Assembly (NCBI RefSeq): GCF_900111355.1
Contig: NZ_FOHA01000012.1
Coordinates: forward strand, 1-64,000
Origin: Isobaculum melis
GTDB taxonomy: Bacteria > Bacillota > Bacilli > Lactobacillales > Carnobacteriaceae
Reading direction: 5' to 3'
DNA length: 64,000 bases
Part shown: piece by piece, positions 19,579 to 28,606 of the stretch
Layout: every line of letters starts with the position of its first letter
Numbering within the stretch: the stretch's first letter is position 1
Made by a program: the position numbers and the translations under genes
The notes under the pieces: model-generated
Databases searched by the model: none
The model's input: the letters and a program-made list of their open reading frames with translations, nothing else
What the model was told of the DNA's origin: nothing

Positions 19579-20511
19579 GTGCCGGAAAAAGTATTAGAAA
19601 CAAAAAATTTAAGTAAACGGTATGGTCGCCAGCTGGCTGTTAAAGACTTGAATATGACCATTTATAAAGGCGATATTTATGGTTTTATTGGTGAAAATGG
19701 TGCAGGAAAATCAACTGTTCTCCGGATGCTTACTGGATTAACCAAGCCTAGTAGCGGGGAAGTTTCTTTCTTTGGCAGTACCAAACACAAGGATCGTGTC
19801 GAAAATCAAAAAAGAATGAGCGCTTTAGTTGATGCTCCTTCCTTTTATCCAAATATGTCAGCGAAGCAGAATCTTGAATATTATCGCTTACAACGAGGGA
19901 TTTTAGAGAAAGAATTAGTCATGGAATCCCTTGAAAAGGTTGGACTTGCGACTCATAGTAAAAAAAAATTCAAGCATTTTTCATTAGGAATGAAGCAACG
20001 GCTGGCTCTTGCCTATACAATTATGGAAAGACCAGACTTAATTGTGCTAGATGAGCCCATTAATGGACTGGATCCTGCTGGAATTATTCAAATTAGGGAG
20101 CTTATTTTAGAATTAAATCAAAAGCATCATGTGACTTTTTTAATTACCAGTCATTTATTAGCTGAGCTTGCACAGGTTGCTACTGCTTATGGCTTTTTAC
20201 AGCATGGCGTCCTATTAGAAGAGATTACAAAAAAAGAATTAGATAAAAAGCTCCTAACAAAAATTAAGATTTTTGTAGAGGATATTACTGCTGCAACCAC
20301 CACTTTAGAATTAATTTGTGATGCTAGCTTATTTGAAGTGCGTAATCACTATGAAATCGTTGTGCAAAATCCTCATATCTCCATTGAAGAGATTAGTCGC
20401 CTTTTTTTTGAAAAGAGAATTTATGTGCAAAAGATTTATGAAGAGATTGAAACATTAGAGACTTATTTTAATCAGCTCACAGATGCAGCAAAAGGTCGTG
20501 ATGTTTTATGA
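19579..20511 (+). CDS. ABC transporter ATP-binding protein (peptide-antibiotic defence type)
   Basis: The 310-residue subunit has Walker A GENGAGKST, the DAPSFYPNMSAKQNLEYY stretch typical of LanF/BcrA-type ATPases, signature FSLGMKQRLALA, Walker B LIVLDEP and a H-loop TSHLL, then a C-terminal extension of about 90 residues. GTG 19579 is seven bases after AAAGGAGG; the ATG at 19561 would include that site. The next gene overlaps it by four bases. It should power the two permeases that follow. Confidence 0.92.
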   Translation: MPEKVLETKNLSKRYGRQLAVKDLNMTIYKGDIYGFIGENGAGKSTVLRMLTGLTKPSSGEVSFFGSTKHKDRVENQKRMSALVDAPSFYPNMSAKQNLEYYRLQRGILEKELVMESLEKVGLATHSKKKFKHFSLGMKQRLALAYTIMERPDLIVLDEPINGLDPAGIIQIRELILELNQKHHVTFLITSHLLAELAQVATAYGFLQHGVLLEEITKKELDKKLLTKIKIFVEDITAATTTLELICDASLFEVRNHYEIVVQNPHISIEEISRLFFEKRIYVQKIYEEIETLETYFNQLTDAAKGRDVL

Positions 20512-21398
20512 GACCTCTTCTTAGAGCAGACTTTTACCGTCTAAGGCTGAGTAAATCTTACTGGATTGGATTAGCTGCTATTTTACTCATCGTCATTTTG
20601 GGGACTTACACGATTCAAAATGTATTAAACACAACAAATAGAGTCTCTGAAAGTACAACGATTACAGAAGAGACCTATTTAAAGCAATACCTTTTCCAAA
20701 CCATTAAAAGTTATCCTTCTGCTTATGAGGAAAATATTGAAGCTAGTATTGAGCAAGCTTTACCTGATGTCCAACAAAATAAAGTCGCGTTTTTTATCAA
20801 TATGATGCAAACGGATACCTTAACAATGGTTCTTTTTTATTTGGTGGTGATTACTGGTTTTCTCTATGGCGATTTCTCCTCTAAAAGTATAAAAAACACT
20901 TTGCTTTACACAGGATCTAGATGGATTTATTTTCTTGAAAAATGGCTGTTTGGTGCACTGGTTACCTTTAGTGTTCTGACTTTTTTCCATCTGATGGTTA
21001 CATTTACTTATCCAATTGCTTTTGGAGAAAACCCACTTAATTTCAAAATTTTATTGAGAACCTTTCAAGTTATTTTAGCGCAATTCCCAATTTATTTAGC
21101 GATTCATTCATTTGCTTTTTCAGTTTTTTTTCTTGTCTATAAGCGCTGGGCAACTGTTTTAATTACAGGATTTGTTTCAATTCTCTTGCCTATTTATTTA
21201 GCCGCGATTTCTGATCAAGTTCCGGCCTTACGGCAGTTTAATCCGTTTAATTTATTTAATACCATTGGTTATTTTAGTAAGGAGACGATGTTAACTGCAT
21301 CCAATCTTTTTTATGGCGTTACAGTAAGTCTACTCTATTCCCTGATTTTTCTAGTCATTGGTTGGTATGGCTTTACTAAATTTGAGATAAAAAAATAA
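20508..21398 (+). CDS. ABC-2 type permease 1 of defence-type transporter
   Basis: The 296-residue protein has one N-terminal membrane helix (about 18-38), an extracytoplasmic loop (about 40-105) and five more helices, the layout of LanE/LanG and BcrB permeases. Its ATG overlaps the ATPase stop (ATGA). The GDFSSKSIKNTL motif after the second helix recurs in the second permease as EDFTTNSIRNIF, so the two are distant paralogues that probably pair. Confidence 0.85.
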   Translation: MRPLLRADFYRLRLSKSYWIGLAAILLIVILGTYTIQNVLNTTNRVSESTTITEETYLKQYLFQTIKSYPSAYEENIEASIEQALPDVQQNKVAFFINMMQTDTLTMVLFYLVVITGFLYGDFSSKSIKNTLLYTGSRWIYFLEKWLFGALVTFSVLTFFHLMVTFTYPIAFGENPLNFKILLRTFQVILAQFPIYLAIHSFAFSVFFLVYKRWATVLITGFVSILLPIYLAAISDQVPALRQFNPFNLFNTIGYFSKETMLTASNLFYGVTVSLLYSLIFLVIGWYGFTKFEIKK

Positions 21399-21426
21399 AT
21401 ATCTAATAGAATGGAGGAACAAGACA

Positions 21427-22368
21427 TTGTTGAATCAAATAAAAGCTGACAGCTATCACTTATTGCAACATAAAAAGTGGTTGCTTGTTCCCCCACTCTT
21501 AATGATTCCTATTCTATTTATTTTTGTCATTCAATTATTGATTATTCCGATGTTTACACAATATTTTCAAGAAGTAAAAAGGATTGATCAAGAAGCCATT
21601 ATTCAGCTAGAGAAAAAATATCAAACGGGGACGATTTCTTTTGATGATTCGTTTAAGCTAGAGATGGTAAGAAGTATTCAAGCAGGGGATTTTTCATTTG
21701 ATTTTGATTCAGATGAAGAAACAACTAATCTAGCATCTGCTGATTTATTTGCTACAAGACAAGGATTATTAAATCATATGCAAAGTACGGTTGGGTTCGT
21801 TGCATTTGTGATGATGATTGTTGTAATCTTATTTTTCGCAGAAGATTTTACAACAAATAGTATTCGTAATATCTTTACTTATCAATTTGATAAGTGGCGG
21901 TATTTTTTGAATAAATGGATTTTCGGTGCATTGATTGCGTTGTTTCTATTATTTAGCTATCATTTATTAAACTTTATTGTGTCGCTTTTTCTTTTTCCAA
22001 TTGATCATGATGTTTTTCGTTTATTAGAACAACTGCTAAAAGTAACCGTTGCGCAATATCCTTTATTTTTAACACAATTTTCATTAGCCTTTGCCCTAAT
22101 ATTCATTACAAGAAAAAAGAGTATCGCTATTTTATTAGCTTTTATTTCACCTGTTTTACTGGCTTTTCTTTTGGACCAGATTGTCACTAGATTGCACTTA
22201 CCTACTAGCTTAAACTTTAAACCATTTCTTTATCTCACACAATATGGGCAGGGGGAGCACTTGACTTTATTGCCTATTCTACAAACATTAGTTGGCAGTA
22301 GCATCGTGATTATCTGTTATGCTTTACTTGGCTGGTTAGGATTTTCTAGATATATAAATAAACAATGA
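21427..22368 (+). CDS. ABC-2 type permease 2 of defence-type transporter
   Basis: The 313-residue permease has the same plan as its neighbour: a first helix at about 19-42, a 90-residue outer loop rich in Asp and Glu, then five helices, with AEDFTTNSIRNIF and WRYFLNKWIFGALIALF matching the partner. The start is TTG 21427, nine bases after GGAGG; a second TTG follows immediately. It is 28 bases after permease 1. Confidence 0.83.
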   Translation: MLNQIKADSYHLLQHKKWLLVPPLLMIPILFIFVIQLLIIPMFTQYFQEVKRIDQEAIIQLEKKYQTGTISFDDSFKLEMVRSIQAGDFSFDFDSDEETTNLASADLFATRQGLLNHMQSTVGFVAFVMMIVVILFFAEDFTTNSIRNIFTYQFDKWRYFLNKWIFGALIALFLLFSYHLLNFIVSLFLFPIDHDVFRLLEQLLKVTVAQYPLFLTQFSLAFALIFITRKKSIAILLAFISPVLLAFLLDQIVTRLHLPTSLNFKPFLYLTQYGQGEHLTLLPILQTLVGSSIVIICYALLGWLGFSRYINKQ

Positions 22369-22385
22369 TAGAAAGGAAGCAGCAT

Positions 22386-23312
22386 ATGCTATTTAGATTT
22401 CTGATTATTTTTATTCTTGGCGCCCTGTTTGGTTTCTTTCTTTGTCAAATTGTTTTAAAAAAGGAAATGAAACGGTTAACGCATAAATTAAGCAGCATTC
22501 GAACAAGTAAATCAAATGAGCGATTACTATCCTCACTGGGGCAGCTTGCCCTGGCAGATTTTATTCGAGAAGTGAATTTAACCCTTGATGAGGAAGTTAA
22601 GAATAATTTGATTTTGGAAGAAAAGGGACAACTCTTAAGGCAGTCCATGACGAATATGTCTCATGATTTAAGAACACCACTCACTTCTATTCTAGGTTAT
22701 TTAAAATTAGCAACACAACCAGGAATCGCCGAAGATGAGCAACGCAGATATTTAGAGGTTGTGAAGAATAAGTCGCTTAATTTACAGCAATTAATTGAAC
22801 AATTTTTCTTGCTTTCTCGTGTGGAATCTGAGATTGTTCAAGTAAAGCAACAACCAACTGAATTAACAGCAATTCTGCAAGAAGTCATTGCAAGTTATTA
22901 TGAGGACTTTATCCAGCAAACGATTCAACCTGTGATTGAAATGCCTGAGAATGCGGTTTGGTGTCTTGGAGATGAGGATGCACTGCGTCGGGTGTTTAAT
23001 AATCTGCTGCAAAATATGGTAAAGCATGAAGGGAAAAGCGCTGAAATTAAATTAGCTTATGATGGAAATAAAAAATGGGTGTTAATTTATTTTACAAACC
23101 ATCTAGCGAATATTAATCAAGCTGAAGCTGAACGCTTTTTTGAAAGGTTTTATACAGCAGACAGAATGCGCAGTGGGCAAAATACTGGTCTTGGGCTTTC
23201 TATTGTGAAAGAGCTGATGGAAAAAATGGGTGGGGCTGCAACTGCTTCTGCTTGGGAGCAGGAAAACCGTTTTACAATTTTGTTACGGCTTCAGGTAGCG
23301 GTAGAGAAATAA
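22386..23312 (+). CDS. Sensor histidine kinase of the ABC transporter locus
   Basis: The 308-residue kinase has only one clear membrane helix (about 3-22) and no extracellular domain, a coiled linker, the H-box MSHDLRTPLTS with His93, the N-box FNNLLQNMVKH and the G-box TGLGLSIVKEL. Such short sensors often read the transporter or the membrane rather than a ligand outside. ATG 22386 has AAAGGAAG upstream; ATG 22365 overlapping the previous stop is the alternative. Its partner regulator is the first gene of the locus. Confidence 0.9.
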   Translation: MLFRFLIIFILGALFGFFLCQIVLKKEMKRLTHKLSSIRTSKSNERLLSSLGQLALADFIREVNLTLDEEVKNNLILEEKGQLLRQSMTNMSHDLRTPLTSILGYLKLATQPGIAEDEQRRYLEVVKNKSLNLQQLIEQFFLLSRVESEIVQVKQQPTELTAILQEVIASYYEDFIQQTIQPVIEMPENAVWCLGDEDALRRVFNNLLQNMVKHEGKSAEIKLAYDGNKKWVLIYFTNHLANINQAEAERFFERFYTADRMRSGQNTGLGLSIVKELMEKMGGAATASAWEQENRFTILLRLQVAVEK

Positions 23313-23318
23313 AAAGAA

Positions 23319-23708
23319 TTACTTCTGTAGCTCTTTTTTCAATAAGGTAATATCCAATATAGAATGTACAACTTTTTGATTATCCCAAAAATTGTCGTGG
23401 CTGTACCTAGGTATCAAGTGAGCATGAAAATGTGTCCCTGTCTCCATAACTTTACCATTATTTTGAATAATGCTTACTCCTAAAACATTAAACTTCTCTT
23501 CAAAAATAGTCATAATCTTTTTTTCTAGTTTTATTAATTCTAGCAATTCATGCTCAGGTATTTCTATCATATTTTTATAATGTTTTTTTGAAATGATTAA
23601 GAGATGCCCAACTTGAATTGGATCAGTATCCAAAACAACAAAATAGTTCTCTGTTTCAACTAATATATCTTTACTTTTTATTTTAGTACAAAAAATACAG
23701 TCAACCAT
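23319..23708 (-). CDS. HIT family nucleotide-binding protein
   Basis: The 129-residue protein has the N-terminal zinc-like CIFC pair, the DTDPIQVGHLLIISKKH core and the histidine triad HFHAH followed by LIPR. HIT proteins hydrolyse or transfer nucleoside monophosphates (AMP-lysine, AMP-NH2, dinucleoside polyphosphates). ATG 23708 has AGAGGA upstream; a longer frame to 23795 lacks a site. It converges with the histidine kinase gene with six bases between stops. Confidence 0.88.
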   Translation of the reverse strand: MVDCIFCTKIKSKDILVETENYFVVLDTDPIQVGHLLIISKKHYKNMIEIPEHELLELIKLEKKIMTIFEEKFNVLGVSIIQNNGKVMETGTHFHAHLIPRYSHDNFWDNQKVVHSILDITLLKKELQK

Positions 23709-23839
23709 CAGTTTATCCTCTTTTCTCATAATTTTTAAAATCGTATAATAAAAAATATCTTGGCAATTTTCAGTTCTATTTCTGAATCTTACCAAGATAT
23801 TTTTCTATTTAAAGACGTTTATTGTAAACCATTATTTGA

Positions 23840-25468
23840 TTATGCTTGATATAATTTTTCTACTTGTTCTTGTACATTTTTATCTTCTAAGAATTCATCA
23901 TAAGTTGTATCAGCACGATCAACAACACCGTTATCAGATACTTCAATAATGCGGTTTGCAATGGTTTGGATGAACTGGTGGTCATGAGAACCGAATAATA
24001 ATGCCCCTTTAAAGGCGATTAGTCCATCATTTAGCGCTGTGATTGATTCAAGATCTAAGTGATTGGTTGGATCATCAAGTACTAAGACGTTTGCTTTGCT
24101 TAACATCATTTTAGAAAGCATACAACGGACTTTTTCTCCCCCTGACAAGACAGAAACTTGTTTCATAACATCTTCCCCAGAAAATAGCATACGACCTAGG
24201 AAGCCACGTAAGAAGGTATTGTCGCTTTCTTCTTTTGAAGCAAATTGACGTAACCAATCCACAATGTTTAATTCACTATTGTTGAAGTATTCTGAGTTAT
24301 CTTTTGGCAAGTACGCTTGACTTGTTGTCACGCCCCATTTGTAAGTGCCTGAATCTGGCTCTAATTCGCCAGAGATGATTTTAAATAAGGTTGTAATCGC
24401 AATATCGTTACGGCCAATAAAGGCTGTTTTGTCTTCTTTATTGAGTGAGAAAGTAATGTTGTCTAAAACTTTCACGCCATCAATGGTTTTAGATAGGTTT
24501 TCAACGCGTAATAAATCATTACCGATTTCTCTTTCAGGTGTAAATCCAACAAATGGATAACGTCGTGAAGAAGGTTGAATGTCATCTAAGGTAATTTTTT
24601 CTAGCATTTTTTTACGAGAAGTTGCTTGTTTTGATTTAGATGCGTTTGCGCTAAATCTTGCAATAAAGTCTTGTAATTCTTTGATTTGTTCTTCTTTTTT
24701 AGCATTTGAATCTTGTGCTAATCTTGATGCTAATTGGCTTGATTCTAGCCAGAAGTCATAGTTTCCTACATATAATTTAATTTTTCCAAAGTCAACGTCT
24801 GCCATATGTGTACATACTTTATTTAAGAAGTGACGGTCATGGGATACAACAATGACTGTATTCGGGAAATTAATTAAGAATTCTTCTAACCATTGAATTG
24901 ATTTTGTGTCCAATCCATTGGTCGGCTCATCTAGTAAAAGAATGTCAGGCTTACCAAATAAAGCTTGGGCCAGCAAGACTTTAACTTTTTCTCCACCGGT
25001 TAATTCGCTCATTGTTTTTTGTTGTAGGGTTTCATCAATGCCTAATCCTTGTAAAAGAACAGCTGCTTCTGATTCTGCTTCCCAACCGCCTAATTCACCG
25101 AATTCACCTTCTAATTCAGCAGCACGAATACCATCTTCATCTGTAAAGTCTTCTTTCATATAAATGGCATTTTTTTCTTGCATCACTTCATACAGACGTT
25201 TATAGCCCATAATCACTGTATCTAGGACATTATATTCTTCATAATCATAGTGGTTTTGACGTAACATGGTTAAACGTTCGCCTGCACTAATATTGACATC
25301 TCCTGATGTTGGTTGGACATCTCCTGATAATACTTTTAGAAATGTTGATTTTCCTGCACCATTGGCACCGATTAATCCGTAGCAGTTACCTGGTGTGAAT
25401 TTAATATTGACTTCATCAAAAAGTTTGCGATCTGAAAATTGCAAACCGACGTTTGTTACTGTAATCAT
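23840..25468 (-). CDS. ABC-F family ATPase (YbiT-like)
   Basis: The 542-residue soluble protein has two nucleotide-binding domains without membrane segments. Domain 1 has Walker A GANGAGKST (about 34-42), signature LTGGEKVKVLLAQ and Walker B DILLLDEPT; a charged linker follows (about 245-310); domain 2 has signature LSGGEKVRCML and Walker B VLVLDDPTNHLD. The second Walker A reads GRNDIAITT, without the usual glycine and lysine. ABC-F proteins act on the ribosome, as translation factors or drug-protection proteins; the overall pattern is that of the housekeeping YbiT/YkpA type rather than a resistance determinant. ATG 25468 has GAGGG upstream. Confidence 0.9.
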   Translation of the reverse strand: MITVTNVGLQFSDRKLFDEVNIKFTPGNCYGLIGANGAGKSTFLKVLSGDVQPTSGDVNISAGERLTMLRQNHYDYEEYNVLDTVIMGYKRLYEVMQEKNAIYMKEDFTDEDGIRAAELEGEFGELGGWEAESEAAVLLQGLGIDETLQQKTMSELTGGEKVKVLLAQALFGKPDILLLDEPTNGLDTKSIQWLEEFLINFPNTVIVVSHDRHFLNKVCTHMADVDFGKIKLYVGNYDFWLESSQLASRLAQDSNAKKEEQIKELQDFIARFSANASKSKQATSRKKMLEKITLDDIQPSSRRYPFVGFTPEREIGNDLLRVENLSKTIDGVKVLDNITFSLNKEDKTAFIGRNDIAITTLFKIISGELEPDSGTYKWGVTTSQAYLPKDNSEYFNNSELNIVDWLRQFASKEESDNTFLRGFLGRMLFSGEDVMKQVSVLSGGEKVRCMLSKMMLSKANVLVLDDPTNHLDLESITALNDGLIAFKGALLFGSHDHQFIQTIANRIIEVSDNGVVDRADTTYDEFLEDKNVQEQVEKLYQA

Positions 25469-25686
25469 AAATTTGTTCCCTCTATTCGTTTTTTTATCTC
25501 ATCACATTCTATCATAAACTAGGGTTAAATACTACATGATAAAGGGTTATCTAAAAATGAGCAGCAGCTATCATGACCCTACTTTACTAGATAGGATATT
25601 TCTTTATTTTGAGAATACATGCTTTCGATTACATTAAATAGGCTATCTAATCATGCGACATAACTTGTCATCGTTTGAATATTCTC

Positions 25687-25716
25687 TTGACAAAAAGGAA
25701 CGCATGTTCTTATAAT
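25687..25716 (+). promoter_or_regulatory. Promoter of the VOC protein gene
   Basis: Consensus TTGACA (25687-25692) and TATAAT (25711-25716) with an 18-base spacer stand 40 bases upstream of the VOC start codon. Confidence 0.85.
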
Positions 25717-25755
25717 AGTATTGAATAAAATAACAACTATTGGGAGTGAACAGTC

Positions 25756-26127
25756 ATGTTAGATCATTTTACCATTAAGGTAACTGATATTGAAAAAAGT
25801 AAAGTCTTTTACAAAAATCTACTCGCAACATTGAATGCAGAAATTAAATTAGATTTTGGTAAAACTGTTAGTTTTGGTGATATTGGCTTTTCTGGTGGTG
25901 ATCCTGGTGGCTATTTTTGGATAGCTGAAGGTAAACCGCAACATATTCACTTTGCTTTCAACGCTAAATCCAAACAAGAAGTTGATCGTTTTTATCTGAC
26001 AGCATTGGAGTTAGGCGGAACAAGCAATGGAGAACCGGGTTTTAGAGACTATCATGAAAACTATTATGCTACATTTATTTATGACTTAGATGGCTACAAT
26101 ATTGAAGCTGTTTATCATGGTGAATAA
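25756..26127 (+). CDS. VOC (glyoxalase/bleomycin-resistance fold) protein
   Basis: The 123-residue protein is a single pair of beta-alpha-beta-beta-beta units with MLDHFTIKVTD at the start (metal-ligand His4 position), HIHFAF in the middle and GYNIEAVYHGE at the end (metal-ligand Glu position). This fits the small glyoxalase-like lyases/dioxygenase-like family; the substrate is not deducible. GGGAG precedes the ATG. It has its own consensus promoter. The sequence just downstream is a gene remnant. Confidence 0.82.
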   Translation: MLDHFTIKVTDIEKSKVFYKNLLATLNAEIKLDFGKTVSFGDIGFSGGDPGGYFWIAEGKPQHIHFAFNAKSKQEVDRFYLTALELGGTSNGEPGFRDYHENYYATFIYDLDGYNIEAVYHGE

Positions 26128-26168
26128 AACAAAAAATGAAATAGAATAGTGAATCTCATTTTCAAAAT

Positions 26169-26366
26169 AAGGTAGGTTTTGAGATGAAGCTTGGCTGATG
26201 CACATTAAAAACTGCTTTAGACGCTACTTTAGAAGAGAAATTAATCACCGAGCAACACGTGATTGAATCTTTGATACAAAAAATTTTTTGACAAATAGCA
26301 GCATGTTTAAAAGGGGAAGCCGTTTATGTCGATACTGACGGGCTATCCCCTCTTCTAGATGAAAAA
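26169..26366 (+). pseudogene. Remnant of an aromatic acid exporter gene, internally deleted
   Basis: AGGTAGGTTTTGAGATG at 26170-26186 is identical to the ribosome site and start of the intact exporter at 27551-27567, and the next 46 bases align without gaps. At CTACTTTAG (26224-26232) the similarity jumps from base 27605-27613 of the intact gene to 27989-27997, where the same nine bases recur; 384 bases, or 128 codons, are missing. The remaining 130 or so bases again align without indels. Two in-frame TGA codons (codon 5, and where the intact gene has GGG) make it non-coding. The similarity fades at the stop of the convergent gene. Confidence 0.85.
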
Positions 26367-26903
26367 TCAGCTTAGTTCTTCACTCATAATTTCATAAACC
26401 TGATTTTCTTCGGTTATGATTTTAATTTGAAGAAAATCAAAGCCATCTCTTTTAACATCTTCCCAAGCGACCCGTCTATCATCTATCAACACCACATTGC
26501 CCTCTGAATCAAAGCTGTAATCTTCTTTCTCACTTTCATAATCAATACCTAGTCCTACAGCTAACTCAATGGTTCTTACTTTTTCTGAAGGGTATTTTTT
26601 TAAGCTTCTATTTTTAACAAATAATGGGTCATGTTCATAACAAAACATATTGTCATACCCATATAAAGCCCCATCAAATAGCACAATTTCCTCATTAGAA
26701 TCATGACTTTTAGCAATGATTAGGATGGGTTCAGCAAGCTTTTCATTTGTTATCAAGCAATCATTTTCAAGATAGATTAAATCCCCTGAATAAAATATTT
26801 CAAACCAATCATGTGGAAGTTTAGGCTCAATTTTTAATTCTAAAAAATCATTTTCAGCAATAAATGTTGCATGTTCTTTTAAATATGTAGGGATATGATT
26901 CAT
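26367..26903 (-). CDS. Unknown acidic protein, possible immunity-like protein
   Basis: The 178-residue cytoplasmic protein is acidic, with no signal peptide or membrane helix, and has the pattern of a beta-rich SMI1/KNR4-like or DUF-type immunity protein (DWFEIFYSGDLIYLENDCLI, ILIIAKSHDSNEEIVLFDGALYGYDNMF). I cannot name the family. ATG 26903 has AAAGGAG upstream with 11 bases between; ATG 26936 overlaps the upstream gene. Its stop codon lies on the edge of the exporter remnant. It pairs with the next gene. Confidence 0.65.
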   Translation of the reverse strand: MNHIPTYLKEHATFIAENDFLELKIEPKLPHDWFEIFYSGDLIYLENDCLITNEKLAEPILIIAKSHDSNEEIVLFDGALYGYDNMFCYEHDPLFVKNRSLKKYPSEKVRTIELAVGLGIDYESEKEDYSFDSEGNVVLIDDRRVAWEDVKRDGFDFLQIKIITEENQVYEIMSEELS

Positions 26904-26922
26904 TGTGTATTCTACTCCTTTT

Positions 26923-27384
26923 TTATTGGAAATCATTTAAATAGTTTTGGATTTTTTTCCGATCATTAGCTAGTGGCTTAAATTTTTTTTGAAAATCTAG
27001 GAATTCTTTTTTGTAGCCTAATGCGCGCATTTTATAAATCGTATCAAAAATATGTAGCGCAATACAAGGATCATCAAGATAAGGAATCAGTTGTGGGGCC
27101 AAATAGGCATATTTTCTCTTCCCTAGCAGCATCACAAAACTCTGTCTCCCACGTTTTGCCTGTTTATTTTGAATGATTTTTAGTAGTAGTTTGATTTGTC
27201 TTTCATCAAATTGAAACTTTTTATCCGTTTGGATAAGCTGTCTAAGCTGTTCACCCATAGCCCATAATTTACTTTCAAAAGGCAAAGAATAGATAATTCC
27301 TAATCTATTTGGAGGTAAATCTTCTAGCATTTTACTTGGAATGAGTTTAATTGCATCTTCTAATAGACTGTTTACTTCTTCCAT
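26923..27384 (-). CDS. Unknown helical protein, partner of the gene at 26367
   Basis: The 153-residue protein is predicted helical and basic in places (LLKIIQNKQAKRGRQSFVMLLGKRKYAYLAPQLIPYLDD), a pattern like short HEAT-type repeats seen in some immunity proteins of polymorphic toxins; I do not recognise a family. GGAAGGAGG stands seven bases before ATG 27384. It ends within 20 bases of the next start, so both form one operon. No toxin gene is visible nearby. Confidence 0.65.
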   Translation of the reverse strand: MEEVNSLLEDAIKLIPSKMLEDLPPNRLGIIYSLPFESKLWAMGEQLRQLIQTDKKFQFDERQIKLLLKIIQNKQAKRGRQSFVMLLGKRKYAYLAPQLIPYLDDPCIALHIFDTIYKMRALGYKKEFLDFQKKFKPLANDRKKIQNYLNDFQ

Positions 27385-27564
27385 CAATTAGCCTCCTTCC
27401 TTACTTTGTTCTCTTCATTAAATAACACTTCATCTATTGATTGGCAGAATGTACCTGAATTCAAATATAACATAACAAAATGGCATTGCACATTACTTTT
27501 TCTCTTAAAAACTGTTCTGTTATGATATGATAATTCATATAAAATATTAAAGGTAGGTTTTGAG

Positions 27565-28530
27565 ATGAAAATTGGCTTACGCACACTAAAAACTGCCTTG
27601 GGCGCTACTTTAGCACTGATAATGGCACAACTGTTACATTTGGATTATGCAATTTCAGCTGGGATTATTGTGATTTTAAGTGTCCAAAACACAAAAATGG
27701 ATTCTTTTAAATTAGCAAGTCAACGGTTACTTTCTACGGTACTTGCACTTGGAATTAGCTCTGCATTATTTGCATTACTTGGTTACCAGCCTTATGTATT
27801 TGGCTTGTATTTGCTCTTATTTATTCCAGTAACCGCAAAATTGAAAGTGACAGATGGGATTGTGGTTAGTTCGGTTTTAGTAACACATTTATATATTGAG
27901 CAGTCGATTGCTCTGCATTGGCAAATCAATGAATTGTTATTAATGTTTGTTGGGGCTGGCATTGGGATTTTAATGAATTTGTATATGCCTACTTTAGAGG
28001 AAAAATTGATTGCTGAACAGCGCGCAATTGAATCTTTAATGCAACGGATTCTTGGGCAAATGGCACATAGTTTAAAAGAGGAAGCTGTTTATGTAGATAC
28101 TGATGGACTATTCCCTCTCTTAGATCAAAAATTAGTTGATGCGGAGATTATGGCGGAGCAACAGTTCAATAATGTAATTTTTGAGCGGGCACATTACTAT
28201 GTGAAATATTTTGATATGCGTCATTTACAATTTACGATTTTAGCCTTGATGAAGCAGCATTTGATTCATTTTGATGTGACCAATGAGCAAAGTGAGCAGT
28301 TGGCGATTTTGGTTGGAAATACTGCGGTTTGTTTGGATGAAAATAATCCAGTGACTGAGCTTGTTAAGGATGTGGATCAGTTATTAGAAGTATTTAGAAA
28401 GAGTCCATTGCCTCAAACTCGGGAGGAATTTGAGAATCGGGCAACACTTTTTCAGTTTTTGAATGATTTTCATCATTTATTGGAAGTGAAGCGGGAATTT
28501 TATGAACATTTACACCCCAAAGAAAATTAA
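27565..28530 (+). CDS. Aromatic acid exporter family protein (FUSC/ArAE)
   Basis: The 321-residue protein has an N-terminal membrane half (about 1-145) with LRTLKTALGATLALIMAQLL, AISAGIIVILSVQNTK and FVGAGIGILMNLYMP, and a cytoplasmic helical half with the C-terminal DFHHLLEVKREFYEHL. This is the short ArAE_1/DUF939 form common in Firmicutes; by family it exports small aromatic acids or similar stress metabolites, but the substrate is unknown. AAAGGTAGG precedes the ATG. A broken copy lies 1.4 kb upstream. Confidence 0.85.
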   Translation: MKIGLRTLKTALGATLALIMAQLLHLDYAISAGIIVILSVQNTKMDSFKLASQRLLSTVLALGISSALFALLGYQPYVFGLYLLLFIPVTAKLKVTDGIVVSSVLVTHLYIEQSIALHWQINELLLMFVGAGIGILMNLYMPTLEEKLIAEQRAIESLMQRILGQMAHSLKEEAVYVDTDGLFPLLDQKLVDAEIMAEQQFNNVIFERAHYYVKYFDMRHLQFTILALMKQHLIHFDVTNEQSEQLAILVGNTAVCLDENNPVTELVKDVDQLLEVFRKSPLPQTREEFENRATLFQFLNDFHHLLEVKREFYEHLHPKEN

Positions 28531-28539
28531 GACAATAAA

Positions 28540-28587
28540 AAGCACGACTTCACACAATCATTTCTTATTTGTGTGAAGTCGTGTTTT
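28540..28587. terminator. Bidirectional terminator between exporter and deacylase genes
   Basis: AAAAGCACGACTTCACACAA pairs with TTGTGTGAAGTCGTGTTTT with a short loop, a very stable stem with A and T runs on the two sides. Confidence 0.9.
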
Positions 28588-28606
28588 CACTTCTAATCGT
28601 CTCACT

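Noticed and set aside
27384-27584. 66-codon minus-strand frame covering the exporter start
   Set aside because: It overlaps the ribosome site and first codons of the exporter and has no ribosome site of its own; the real minus-strand gene begins at 27384.
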